A stretch of DNA of 37,641 nucleotides from JBPESN01 sp051710625. GTDB lineage: Bacteria > Pseudomonadota > Gammaproteobacteria > Enterobacterales > Enterobacteriaceae. The DNA lies in the NCBI RefSeq assembly GCF_051710625.1, contig NZ_JBPESN010000020.1:1-37641 (forward strand), written 5' to 3'. The notes beneath the pieces are model-generated. The model saw nothing but the letters and a program-made list of their open reading frames with translations, had not been told where the DNA came from and made no database searches. The position numbers were made by a program, and so were the translations under genes. The first letter of the stretch is position 1; each line of letters starts with the position of its first letter. Positions 9,046 through 17,438 of this stretch are shown piece by piece.

Positions 9046-9636
9046 ATGCAAACTTGTCGCATCGGGCTGGTATCCATTTCAGACCGTGCCGCCCGCGGTA
9101 TCTATGTCGATCAGAGGTTGCCGGCGCTTGAAGCGTGGCTGAACCGCGCCCTTAATTAGCCCGTTCTGCCTCAAAACCCGGCTGGTGCCGGACGAGCAAC
9201 CTTTGATCAAGCAAACGCTGCGCGAATTGCTGGATGAGAGCGGTTGCCACCTGGTCCTGACCACCGGCGGCACCGGGCCGGCGCGGCGCGCGATGTCACG
9301 CCCGACGCTACGCTGGCGGTGGCCGATCGCGAAATGCCGGGGTTTGGCGAGCAAATGCGGCAAATCAGTCTGCACTTTGTTCCTACGGCCATTTTATCAC
9401 GCCAGGCCGCCGTTATCCGTAAACAGTCCCTGATCCTTAATTTGCCGGGCCAGCCAAAATTGGTACAGGAGACGTTGGAAGGGGTAAAAAATACGCACGG
9501 CGAGGTTGAGGTTCAGGGCATTTTCGCCACCGCGCCCTATTGTATCCAACTGCTGGATGGCCCTTATTTGGAAACCGAGCCTTCGGTGGTGGTGGCGTTT
9601 CGACCGAAAAGTGCGCGCAGGGCAGTGGACGAGTGA
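9046..9636 (+). pseudogene. mogA: Molybdopterin adenylyltransferase, frameshifted
   Basis: MogA adenylates molybdopterin before molybdenum insertion. The sequence starts MQTCRIGLVSISDRAARGIY at ATG 9046. A frameshift near 9155 gives an early stop, and the next frame continues SPFCLKTRLVPDEQPLIKQTL to HLVLTTGGTGPARR. A two-base insertion near 9285 then shifts into DVTPDATLAVADREMPGFGEQMRQISLHF through VVAFRPKSARR to the stop at 9636. The TTGGTGPARRDVTPDA signature is split between frames. With two frameshifts the protein cannot be made, so molybdenum cofactor synthesis is probably lost in this organism. Confidence 0.93.
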
Positions 9637-9769
9637 GCGCCGCGGCGATAATGGGCACCTGGCGCCGCGTTCATGACTTATTGCCTGAACGGTAGACATT
9701 TTTACCGAGCCAGTAAGTGTAAGTTTACAAGGCGTGATATATTGTTGCCATTTCTCTTGTCAAGCGCAG

Positions 9770-10869
9770 ATGATTATGCAGGACGAACGTCACCGCCGGT
9801 CGAATCGGCAGGATTATAAGACGCTTACGCTAGCGGCACTGGGTGGGGTGTTAAAGTTTTACGACTTTATTATCTTTGTGTTTTTCGCCGGGGTGAGGGG
9901 CAGCTGTTTTTCTCGGCGGACATGCCGGAATGGCTGCGCCAGATGCAAACTTTCGGTATTTTTGCCGCAGGCTACCTGGCGCGGCCGCTGGGGGGGGGGA
10001 TCGTAATGGCGCACTTCGGCGATAGGGTGGTGCGCAAGAAAATGTTTACCCTGTCTATCCTGCTAATGGCGCTGCCGATGCTGCTGATTGGTCTGTTGCC
10101 GACCTATGCCGCGCTGGGTATCGCGGCGCCGCTGCTGCTATTGTTGTTGCGGATCCTGCAGGGCGCGGCCATAGGCGGCGAGGTTCCCGGCGCCTGGGTC
10201 TTTTTGTCGCCGAACACGTGCTCGCCCGGCGCATTGGTTTTGCCTGCGGCGCTCTTCAGCCGGGCTGGCCGTCGGTATTCTGCTCGGCTCGTTTGTGGCC
10301 ACGGTTATTAACCAATTACTCCCCGCCGGCATCGTGGTGGTTATCCTGATAGCGCCGCTGTGGCTGTAACAATAGCAGGGCGCCACAGCCACCGTGGCGC
10401 TGCCGGCCAATTGCATGGCGATTATCGCCCTGGCGTTCGGCCGCATCATCGCCGGCGTGTGATAGACAGGTTCGGGGCGCAAAAAACCTTTGTTGCCGGC
10501 TGCGCCCTATTGGGCGTCGGCAGTTGGATCTTTTATTACGGCGACGTCACCCATCCGGCGCAACTGTTCCTGACCTACGGTATAGCCGGTTTCTTCGTCG
10601 GCATAATGGGCGGGGTGCCTTTTGTCATGGTCCACGCGTTTCCGGCGCCGGTGCGGTTTAGCGGTATTTCCTTTTCCTACAATATTTCCTACGCCCTTTT
10701 CGGCGGCCTGACGCCCATGGTGGTGACCTTATTGATGAAAGTGACGCCAATGGCGCCGTCCTGGTACGTGCTGGCGCTGGCGCTGATGGGCGGCGCGCTG
10801 GGATTTGCGCTGCCGGGACAGGTCAAAGGCGCGCTGCCGCGCACCGATCGAGCTAAAGCGGTCTTGTAA
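9770..10869 (+). pseudogene. MFS transporter (metabolite:H+ symporter-like), broken
   Basis: A major facilitator protein of the metabolite:proton symporter type. Readable blocks are LAALGGVLKFYDFIIFVFFA (first membrane segment), FGIFAAGYLARPLGGGIVMAHFGDR with the family loop motif between helices 2 and 3, LRILQGAAIGGEVPGAW, DRFGAQKTFVAGCALLGVGSW, and a C-terminal block ending at 10869. Frameshifts occur near 9895 and 10205, stop codons near 10370, and a segment in the middle of the family fold appears missing near 10460. The substrate cannot be told from sequence. It occupies the position between mog and dnaK where E. coli has unrelated genes. Confidence 0.85.
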
Positions 10870-11023
10870 AACCTCCTTTGGCAGGCACGCCTGACCTTAG
10901 GTGCGTTAAATTAGGGGTAATTAATTTACTGTAAATAATTAAATATATTAGCTAATTCGCCGTGCGTTCAGAGGCGAAACGCCCGGCGTATAGGGTGCCG
11001 TCGCCGTTTTTTTTTGCCATTAC

Positions 11024-11054
11024 CCCTTGATGCAGGGCGGCATGACCCCATCTT
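11024..11054 (+). promoter_or_regulatory. Sigma-32 heat-shock promoter P1 of dnaKJ
   Basis: CCCTTGATG (11024-11032), a 13-bp spacer and CCCCATCTT (11046-11054) match the sigma-32 consensus and closely resemble the E. coli dnaK P1 promoter. The start of transcription would be near 11062, leaving a leader of about 115 nt. The rest of the 307-bp gap after the dead transporter (10870-11023) is AT-rich and shows no gene. Confidence 0.85.
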
Positions 11055-11102
11055 ATTTGCATCCAACGTTGTTAAACCTGGGAAATTATCAGGCGGCGAA
11101 AA

Positions 11103-11130
11103 CTTGAAAAGATAATTTTCGGCCGCATAT
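11103..11130 (+). promoter_or_regulatory. Second sigma-32-like promoter of dnaKJ
   Basis: CTTGAAA (11103-11109), a 13-bp spacer and CCGCATAT (11123-11130) fit the sigma-32 pattern CTTGAAA-N13-CCCCATNT with one mismatch in the -10 element. It lies about 80 bp downstream of P1, matching the tandem arrangement known upstream of E. coli dnaK. Confidence 0.65.
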
Positions 11131-11176
11131 CAGGTTTACGACCACAATAAAATTAAACTTTAGTGGAGATGTTTAG

Positions 11177-13075
11177 ATGGGAAAAATCATTGGTATCGAC
11201 TTGGGTACGACCAACTCCTGCATCGCAATTATCGAAGGCAGCAAACCTCGCGTACTTGAAAACAGCGAAGGCGATCGTACGACCCCTTCCATCATTGCCT
11301 ATACGCAGGATGGTGAAATTCTGGTTGGCCAACCGGCTAAACGTCAGTCCGTCACTAATCCGCAGAACACGTTGTTCGCCATCAAGCGTTTGATTGGCCG
11401 TCGTTACCAGGATGAAGAAGTACAGCGCGATGTCAGCATCATGCCGTACAAAATCGTCGCGGCTGACAACGGCGACGCTTGGCTGGAAGTTAAAGGCCAG
11501 AAAATGGCGCCGCCGCAGATTTCCGCAGAAATTCTGAAGAAAATGAAAAAAACTGCGGAAGACTATCTGGGCGAACCGGTCACCGAAGCGGTTATCACCG
11601 TGCCGGCCTATTTTAACGATACGCAGCGCCAGGCGACCAAAGACGCCGGACGTATCGCCGGTCTGGACGTCAAGCGTATCATCAACGAACCGACCGCGGC
11701 CGCGCTGGCCTACGGCCTGGACAAAGAAACCAGCAACCGTACCATCGCGGTTTATGACCTGGGCGGCGGGACCTTCGATATCTCGATTATCGAAATCGAT
11801 GGTGTCGATGGTGAAAAAACCTTTGAAGTGCTGGCGACCAACGGCGACACCCATTTGGGTGGCGAGGATTTCGACAGCCGTCTTATCAACTATCTGGTCG
11901 ACGAATTCAAGAAAGATCAGGGTATCGATCTGCGCAACGATCCGCTGGCGATGCAGCGCCTGAAAGAGGCGGCCGAAAAAGCCAAGATCGAGCTGTCCTC
12001 CGCGCAGCAGACCGACGTCAACCTGCCGTACATCACGGCCGACGGCTCCGGTCCTAAGCATATGAACCTGAAAGTGACCCGCGCCAAACTTGAGTCACTG
12101 GTGGAAGAGCTGGTCAATCGCACGCTTGAGCCGCTGAAAGTGGCGCTGAAGGATGCGGGCCTGTCGGTTTCCGACATCAAAGACGTTATCCTGGTCGGCG
12201 GGCAGACCCGTATGCCGCTGGTGCAGAAGAAAGTCACCGACTTCTTCGGCAAAGAGCCGCGTAAAGACGTCAACCCGGACGAAGCGGTGGCCATCGGCGC
12301 CGCGGTTCAGGGCGGTGTACTGGCCGGCGACGTGAAAGACGTGCTGCTGCTGGACGTTACCCCGCTGTCGCTGGGTATCGAAACCATGGGTGGCGTAATG
12401 ACACCGCTGATTTCTAAGAACACCACCATCCCGACCAAGCACAGCCAGGTGTTCTCCACCGCGGAAGACAACCAGTCCGCCGTGACTATCCATGTGCTGC
12501 AGGGGGAACGTAAGCGCTCCGGCGATAATAAATCGCTGGGCCAGTTCAACCTGGACGGCATTGCGCCTGCCATGTGCGGTACGCCGCAGATTGAAGTGAC
12601 GTTCGATATCGACGCCGACGGCATTCTGCATGTCTCCGCCAAGGACAAGAACAGCGGCCGCGAACAGAAGATTACCATCAAGGCCTCCTCCGGTTTGAAC
12701 GAAGAGGAAATTCAGAAGATGGTGCAGGAAGCGGAAGCGAACGCCGAATCCGACCGCAAGTTTGAAGAGCTGGTGCAGACTCGTAACCAGGCCGACCATT
12801 TGCTGCACAGCACCCGTAAGCAGTTGGAAGACGCGGGTGACAAACTGCCGGCTGATGACAAGACTGCCATTGAGGACGCGCTGAAAAATCTGGATACCGC
12901 CCTGAAAGGCGAGGATAAAGCCGATATCGAAGCAAAAATGCAGACGCTTATTCAGGTGTCCGGCAAACTGCTCGAAGTAGCTCAGCAGCAGGCACAGGCG
13001 GCCGGCGATGGCGGCGCCAAGGCGGACGATGATGTTGTTGACGCCGAGTTTGAAGAAGTTAAAGATAAAAAATAA
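11177..13075 (+). CDS. dnaK: Hsp70 chaperone DnaK
   Basis: DnaK is the ATP-driven Hsp70 chaperone that works with DnaJ and GrpE in the cytoplasm. It has 632 residues (E. coli 638) and an intact frame from ATG 11177, preceded by GTGGAG. Visible motifs are the N-terminal phosphate loop GIDLGTTNSC, the second Hsp70 signature DLGGGTFDISI near residue 194, VILVGGQTRMPLVQ near 338, the hydrophobic linker DVLLLDVTPLSLGIET, and the C-terminal EFEEVKDKK. Two heat-shock promoters precede it and dnaJ follows after 116 bp. Codon use is more regular than in the decayed neighbours, as expected for a highly expressed gene. Confidence 0.99.
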   Translation: MGKIIGIDLGTTNSCIAIIEGSKPRVLENSEGDRTTPSIIAYTQDGEILVGQPAKRQSVTNPQNTLFAIKRLIGRRYQDEEVQRDVSIMPYKIVAADNGDAWLEVKGQKMAPPQISAEILKKMKKTAEDYLGEPVTEAVITVPAYFNDTQRQATKDAGRIAGLDVKRIINEPTAAALAYGLDKETSNRTIAVYDLGGGTFDISIIEIDGVDGEKTFEVLATNGDTHLGGEDFDSRLINYLVDEFKKDQGIDLRNDPLAMQRLKEAAEKAKIELSSAQQTDVNLPYITADGSGPKHMNLKVTRAKLESLVEELVNRTLEPLKVALKDAGLSVSDIKDVILVGGQTRMPLVQKKVTDFFGKEPRKDVNPDEAVAIGAAVQGGVLAGDVKDVLLLDVTPLSLGIETMGGVMTPLISKNTTIPTKHSQVFSTAEDNQSAVTIHVLQGERKRSGDNKSLGQFNLDGIAPAMCGTPQIEVTFDIDADGILHVSAKDKNSGREQKITIKASSGLNEEEIQKMVQEAEANAESDRKFEELVQTRNQADHLLHSTRKQLEDAGDKLPADDKTAIEDALKNLDTALKGEDKADIEAKMQTLIQVSGKLLEVAQQQAQAAGDGGAKADDDVVDAEFEEVKDKK

Positions 13076-13130
13076 TCGCCCTGAACGGGCACGGCGGCGA
13101 GGTCGTTTACCCCGCCGCTGCGGGCAACAG

Positions 13131-13162
13131 GCACGGGCGTCGGGGGAACTCTGCGCCCGTGC
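13131..13162 (+). other. Stem-loop between dnaK and dnaJ
   Basis: GCACGGGCG (13131-13139) and CGCCCGTGC (13154-13162) form a perfect 9-bp stem around a 14-nt loop, 30 bp before the dnaJ start. There is no T-run, so it is more likely an attenuating or mRNA-stabilising structure that lowers dnaJ expression relative to dnaK than a full terminator. Confidence 0.6.
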
Positions 13163-13191
13163 ACGCATGTTGAGGGCAGGAAGAGACAACG

Positions 13192-14307
13192 ATGGCGAAA
13201 TCAGACTACTACGAGATTTTGGGCGTTTCCCGGGATGCGGAAGAGCGTGAAATCAAAAAGGCCTATAAACGCCTGGCGATGAAATTCCACCCAGATCGCA
13301 ACCCAGGGAATGCCGAAGCCGAAGCGAAATTCAAAGAGATTAAAGAAGCCTATGAAGTGCTGACTGACGCGCAAAAGCGCGCCGCCTACGATCAGTATGG
13401 TCATGCGGCCTTTGAACAGGGCGGCAGGGGGGCCGGCGGCGCGGATTTCAGCGATATCTTTGGCGATGTGTTTGGCGATATCTTTGGCGGCGGCCGGCGT
13501 CAGCGCGCCAGCCGGGGCGCAGATTTACGCTATAACATGGAGCTTTCCCTTGAGGAGGCGGTGCGTGGCGTGACACGTGAAATCCGCATTCCGACGCTTG
13601 AGGAGTGCGATGTCTGCCACGGCAGCGGCGCTAAGACGGGGACGTCGGCAGTCAGCTGTCCGACCTGCCACGGCCAGGGGCAGGTTCAGATGCGTCAGGG
13701 CTTCTTCGCGCTTCAGCAGACGTGTCCTACCTGTCAGGGACAGGGCAAAATCATCAAAGATCCCTGCACCAAGTGCCAGGGCCGTGGTCGGGTAGAGAAA
13801 TCCAAAACGCTGTCGGTGAAGATCCCGGCCGGCGTGGATACCGGCGATCGCATCCGTTTGTCGGGCGAAGGGGAAGCGAGGGAGCATGGGGCAGCCGCAG
13901 GGGATCTGTATGTACAGGTCCAGGTGCGCAAACACCCCATCTTTGAACGCGAAGAAAACAGCCTGTACTGTGAAGTGCCGATCAACTTTGCCATGGCGGC
14001 GCTGGGTGGCGAGATCGAAGTGCCGACGCTCGACGGCCGGGTGAAGCTGAAAGTGCCGGCGGAAACACAGACCGGTAAACTCTTCCGCATGCGTGGCAAA
14101 GGCGTGAAATCGGTGCGCGGCGGTTCCCAAGGGGATCTGCTGTGTCGGGTAGTGGTGGAAACACCCGTGAAACTCAACGAGCGGCAGAAACAACTGCTGC
14201 GGGAGCTGGAAGAAAGCTTTGGCGGGCCGAGCGGCGATCAGAACAGTCCACGCTCGAAAAGCTTTTTCGCCGGCGTGAAAAAATTTTTTGACGATCTAAC
14301 TCGTTAA
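13192..14307 (+). CDS. dnaJ: Hsp40 co-chaperone DnaJ
   Basis: DnaJ delivers substrates to DnaK and stimulates its ATPase. It has 371 residues (E. coli 376) with an intact frame from ATG 13192 behind AAGAGA. Domains in order are the J domain with the HPD triad at residues 33-35 (KFHPDRNPGN), a Gly/Phe-rich linker (GGRGAGGADFSDIFGDVFGD), the cysteine-rich region with four CxxCxGxG repeats (CDVCHGSG, CPTCHGQG, CPTCQGQG, CTKCQGRG), and the C-terminal beta-sandwich substrate domain. It follows dnaK in the same transcription unit, and a terminator-like hairpin lies 27 bp downstream. Confidence 0.99.
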   Translation: MAKSDYYEILGVSRDAEEREIKKAYKRLAMKFHPDRNPGNAEAEAKFKEIKEAYEVLTDAQKRAAYDQYGHAAFEQGGRGAGGADFSDIFGDVFGDIFGGGRRQRASRGADLRYNMELSLEEAVRGVTREIRIPTLEECDVCHGSGAKTGTSAVSCPTCHGQGQVQMRQGFFALQQTCPTCQGQGKIIKDPCTKCQGRGRVEKSKTLSVKIPAGVDTGDRIRLSGEGEAREHGAAAGDLYVQVQVRKHPIFEREENSLYCEVPINFAMAALGGEIEVPTLDGRVKLKVPAETQTGKLFRMRGKGVKSVRGGSQGDLLCRVVVETPVKLNERQKQLLRELEESFGGPSGDQNSPRSKSFFAGVKKFFDDLTR

Positions 14308-14333
14308 TCGGGCCCGCACACGGCTCGCATCTC

Positions 14334-14357
14334 CCCGGCCTCCGCCAGGTTTTTTTT
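14334..14357 (+). terminator. Terminator after dnaJ
   Basis: CCCGGC (14334-14339) pairs with GCCAGG (14344-14349), with one mismatch and a 4-nt loop, directly before eight T. This would end the dnaKJ transcript before nhaA. Confidence 0.65.
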
Positions 14358-14473
14358 GCCGCGCCTGCGGCGCCGTAAGCGCTTTTTCGCCGGTTCTGGG
14401 GGCGGTTTTCATTTACCCCCACCGCCTCTTGTCGCACAATATTCCCCTGCCCGCAACGACTGAGGAACACTAT

Positions 14474-15778
14474 ATGATAGCTGCGTCTTTACGCCGCATG
14501 ATCACCCACCCGGCCACCGGCGGCGTATTGCTTTTCGTCGCCGCGCTTGCCGCTATCGTGATGGCCAATACCGACGCCCGCGCGCTGTACAACGTCATCA
14601 TTCACTTTCCTGCACAATCTAATAGCGCGACACCTTCGCACCTGACCTTGCTGACGATGGTTAACGATGGCTTGATAGCGGTGTTTTTTCTGGCCGTCGG
14701 TTTGGAAATAAAATACGAACTGCTGCAGGGCGCGCTCAATAGCCGCACGCGGGCAGCCTTTCCCGCTATCGCCGCGTTGGGTGGCATGGTGGCGCCGGCG
14801 GTGATTTATAGTCTGGTGACAGCCGGGACGCCCGTATTGCGCGCCGGATGGGCGATTCCGGCCGCCACCGATATTGCCTTTGCCGTCGGCGTATTGACCT
14901 TGCTGGGAACGCGGGTGCCGGTCAGCCTGAAGGTGTTCCTGCTGGCGCTGGCGATTATTGATGACCTGGGTGCGATAGTGATTATCGCGTTGTTTTACAA
15001 TACCACACTTGAGCCGCTGGCGCTGGCCGCGGCGGGCGCCGTGATCGGCATCATGGCGCTGATGAATCGCGCCAATGTTCGTTTTCTGTCGCTCTACCTG
15101 CTGCTGGGGGCGGTATTGTGGGGCTGTATCCTGCTTTCGGGTATCCATGCGACGCTCGCCGGCGTGATGGTGGGGGGGCTTATCCCGCTCACGCTGCCCG
15201 CCTCCGAAGTATCTCCGGCGCGAGCGTTGGGGCACCGGTTGCAGCCGTGGGTGGTGTATCTGATCCTGCCCCTGTTCGCCTTCGCCAACGCGGGGATTTC
15301 GCTGCAAGGCGTGGCGCCCGGGCATTTGACCTCCTTCTTGTCGCTGGGGATCGCCGCCGGGCTGGTGGTCGGTAAACCGCTGGGGATAGTATTGTTCACC
15401 GCTGCGGCGGTGAAACTCAAACTGGCCAGGTTGCCCGCCGGCATCGCTTTCCGGCACATTGCCGCGGCGGCCGTGTTGTGCGGTATCGGCTTCACCATGT
15501 CGATTTTTATCGCCAATCTGGCGTTTGGGCATGATGTTCCGGAAAGGATTGTGCTGGCGAAAGTCGGCATTTTATCCGGCTCGGTGATTGCGGCGGTGCT
15601 GGGTTACCTGCTGCTGCGCGCTATCCTGCCGCAGCAGCAGAGTAGCGGGGTCAGTGCTGGTCGGGGGTTAACGGATGAAGGCAATACGCGGGCCCAGTTA
15701 GCAAATGGGAAGGAAAGTTTGCGAAGTTGGCCGGTGCGCTTTCCCCCACAGCCGGCCCTGGCTGGTTTGCGGGCATAA
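14474..15778 (+). CDS. nhaA: Na+/H+ antiporter NhaA with an extended C-terminus
   Basis: NhaA exports sodium in exchange for protons across the inner membrane. I chose ATG 14474, preceded by GAGGAAC, over an upstream in-frame ATG at 14429. Key residues sit at E. coli numbering: Thr132-Asp133 in ATDIAFAVG, and the ion-binding pair Asp163-Asp164 in AIIDDLGAIV. About twelve hydrophobic segments are present. The protein is 434 residues, while E. coli NhaA has 388. The extra 45 or so residues after LRAILPQQQ are not hydrophobic, look like translated intergenic DNA, and run into the hairpin beyond the convergent rpsT. A lost ancestral stop codon is the likely cause. The transport core appears intact. 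Confidence 0.93.
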   Translation: MIAASLRRMITHPATGGVLLFVAALAAIVMANTDARALYNVIIHFPAQSNSATPSHLTLLTMVNDGLIAVFFLAVGLEIKYELLQGALNSRTRAAFPAIAALGGMVAPAVIYSLVTAGTPVLRAGWAIPAATDIAFAVGVLTLLGTRVPVSLKVFLLALAIIDDLGAIVIIALFYNTTLEPLALAAAGAVIGIMALMNRANVRFLSLYLLLGAVLWGCILLSGIHATLAGVMVGGLIPLTLPASEVSPARALGHRLQPWVVYLILPLFAFANAGISLQGVAPGHLTSFLSLGIAAGLVVGKPLGIVLFTAAAVKLKLARLPAGIAFRHIAAAAVLCGIGFTMSIFIANLAFGHDVPERIVLAKVGILSGSVIAAVLGYLLLRAILPQQQSSGVSAGRGLTDEGNTRAQLANGKESLRSWPVRFPPQPALAGLRA

Positions 15779-15795
15779 AAAAACCGGCCAGGGCC
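15754..15795. terminator. Large inverted repeat between convergent nhaA and rpsT
   Basis: GGCCCTGGCTGGTTT (15754-15768) and AAACCGGCCAGGGCC (15781-15795) are complementary over 15 bp with a single mismatch. On the minus strand, downstream of rpsT, the proximal GC-rich arm is followed by TTTTTTT, giving a terminator for rpsT. The distal arm lies inside the extended nhaA reading frame. Confidence 0.7.
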
Positions 15796-15826
15796 GCTTT
15801 CTCAACAAAGCACAACGCGACAACAA

Positions 15827-16090
15827 TTACTGCATGGCGTTGATTTGCGTAGTCAGGTTTGATTTATGACGTGCTGCTTTGTTTTTGTGGATCAACCCTT
15901 TGCTGGCCTGACGGTCAACAATCGGTTGCATGGCAGAAAACGCATTCTGCGCAGCTTCTTTGTCGCCGGCGGCGATAGCCGCGTAAACCTTCTTCACAAA
16001 GGTGCGCATCATGGAGCGACAGCTTGCATTATGCTGATGACGCTTCTCAGACTGTACGGCGCGTTTCTTAGCTGATTTGATATTAGCCAA
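15827..16090 (-). CDS. rpsT: 30S ribosomal protein S20, TTG start
   Basis: S20 binds 16S rRNA early in 30S assembly. The protein has 87 residues, MANIKSAKKRAVQSEKRHQHNASCRSMMRTF and so on, intact and the same length as in E. coli. The start codon is TTG (16088-16090), preceded by GGAG at suitable spacing. E. coli rpsT also starts with UUG, where the weak start is part of S20 autoregulation, so the control mode is probably conserved. It is a single gene with a strong promoter about 50 bp upstream and an inverted repeat downstream. Confidence 0.97.
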   Translation of the reverse strand: MANIKSAKKRAVQSEKRHQHNASCRSMMRTFVKKVYAAIAAGDKEAAQNAFSAMQPIVDRQASKGLIHKNKAARHKSNLTTQINAMQ

Positions 16091-16136
16091 GGTTTAACTC
16101 CCAAACTTGTTCTATGAGACAATTCAAAGGCCGAGA

Positions 16137-16165
16137 AATATGCCCGTTTGGTCTTCTTTTGTCAA
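16137..16165 (-). promoter_or_regulatory. Sigma-70 promoter of rpsT
   Basis: On the minus strand a perfect TTGACA (16160-16165) is followed after 17 bp by CATATT (16137-16142). This places transcription start about 35-40 bp before the TTG codon. It occupies the 378-bp divergent gap between rpsT and ribF (16091-16468), which otherwise shows no gene. Confidence 0.75.
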
Positions 16166-16401
16166 TGAATTTGTGCAAATAAGCGCCGCTGAAACGTGCG
16201 ACGCCTGTTACAATGTGATGGCGCAAGGTTCTACCAGTTTCCGCCGGCGGAATACAGTGCTTCAGGCGAAAAAAGCGATTACCGGTGTGAGGGCGCCCAT
16301 TGCCCGCCGGCAATGCGTCAGCATAAGCTACGTGAAAATTGGGCGGAGGCGAAATAAGCGCGGCTTTCTCTTCGCGCGATGTCAAAGATTGGAATCGCGG
16401 G

Positions 16402-16430
16402 TTAACCTTAGCCACTGTACAAGGTATAAT
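16402..16430 (+). promoter_or_regulatory. Sigma-70 promoter of ribF-ileS-lspA
   Basis: TTAACC (16402-16407), a 17-bp spacer and a perfect TATAAT (16425-16430) lie 38 bp before the ribF ATG. The four or five genes that follow on the same strand have gaps of at most about 30 bp or overlap, so this is the probable promoter of the whole cluster. Confidence 0.7.
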
Positions 16431-16468
16431 CCGCCGATTTCCACTGTTTTAGGTGTCTTGAGTCTGCT

Positions 16469-17407
16469 ATGGAGCTTATTCGCGGCATACATAATTTACA
16501 GCCACGTCACCATGAGTGCGTGCTGACCATCGGCAATTTTGACGGCTTTCACCGCGGACACCAGGCGCTTATTGCAGAGTTGCAGGCTGAGGGCCGCCGC
16601 CGCGGTTTGCCGGTGATGGTGATGATCTTTGAACCTCAGCCGCAGGAGCATTTCGCCGGCGATGCCGCGCCAGCGCGGTTGACCCGGCTGCGGGACAAAG
16701 TGAAATACCTGGTGGCCGCCGGTGTGGACGCGACGGTGTGCGTCACCTTCGACAAGCGTTTTGCGGCGCTAAGCGCACGCGCGTTCGTGACCGATCTGCT
16801 GGTAAAAAAATTGGGCGTGCGCTTCATCGGCGTCGGCGACGATTTCCGCTTTGGCGCCCGGCGTCAGGGAGATTTCGCCCTGCTTCAGCAGGCGGGGAAA
16901 GAGGCCGGGTTTGAGGTAATGAACACCGTGACCTACACCGAAGGCGGCCGGCGCATCAGCAGCACCGCCGTCCGTGAGGCGCTGGCGCAGGATCGGCTGG
17001 CGGAGGCGGAAATGCTGTTAGGGCACCCCTATCGCCTCTCCGGCCGCGTGGTGCACGGCGACGCGCTGGGGCGGACCATCGGCTTCCCGACCGCCAACGT
17101 GTCGCTCAAAGGGCGACAGGCGCCGATAAACGGCGTGTATGTGGTAGAGGTCCACGGCCTTGCCGAGCGGCCTTTGCCCGGCGTCGCGAACATCGGCACC
17201 CGGCCCACGGTGGCCGGTTTGCGCCAGCGGCTGGAAGTGCATTTGCTGGACGTGGACAAAAATCTGTACGGTCGCCATATCGAAGTGGTGATACGCGCGA
17301 AAGTGCGCAACGAACAACGGTTTGCCTCGCTAGACGATCTAAAGCGGCAAATCGCGAATGATGTGGTGAGCGCCCGCGACTATTTCGGACTGGCGCCACC
17401 CCAATAA
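16469..17407 (+). CDS. ribF: Bifunctional riboflavin kinase/FAD synthetase
   Basis: RibF phosphorylates riboflavin to FMN and adenylates FMN to FAD. The protein has 312 residues (E. coli 313) and starts MELIRGIHNLQPRHHECV. The N-terminal FAD synthetase domain has the nucleotidyltransferase motif GNFDGFHRGHQ near residue 22 and ISSTAVREAL near 165. The C-terminal riboflavin kinase domain has GRTIGFPTANV near 198 and NIGTRPT. The frame is intact. It leads the ileS-lspA cluster with 31 bp to ileS, the conserved enterobacterial order. Confidence 0.97.
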   Translation: MELIRGIHNLQPRHHECVLTIGNFDGFHRGHQALIAELQAEGRRRGLPVMVMIFEPQPQEHFAGDAAPARLTRLRDKVKYLVAAGVDATVCVTFDKRFAALSARAFVTDLLVKKLGVRFIGVGDDFRFGARRQGDFALLQQAGKEAGFEVMNTVTYTEGGRRISSTAVREALAQDRLAEAEMLLGHPYRLSGRVVHGDALGRTIGFPTANVSLKGRQAPINGVYVVEVHGLAERPLPGVANIGTRPTVAGLRQRLEVHLLDVDKNLYGRHIEVVIRAKVRNEQRFASLDDLKRQIANDVVSARDYFGLAPPQ

Positions 17408-17438
17408 TGCTCAAACCGATAACAGAACCGAGAATCGA

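Noticed and set aside
11153..12061. Long open frame (302 codons) on the minus strand opposite dnaK
   Set aside because: It lies antisense to an intact, strongly conserved gene; such frames arise from GC-rich codon bias. It has no recognisable domain and no ribosome site.
12095..13189. Second long antisense frame opposite the 3' half of dnaK
   Set aside because: Same shadow effect as above; composition is rich in R, G and V as expected from complement codons, and no family is recognised.
14489..15532. 347-codon frame opposite nhaA
   Set aside because: Very rich in R, Q, H and G with no hydrophobic core, typical of the complement of a membrane protein gene.
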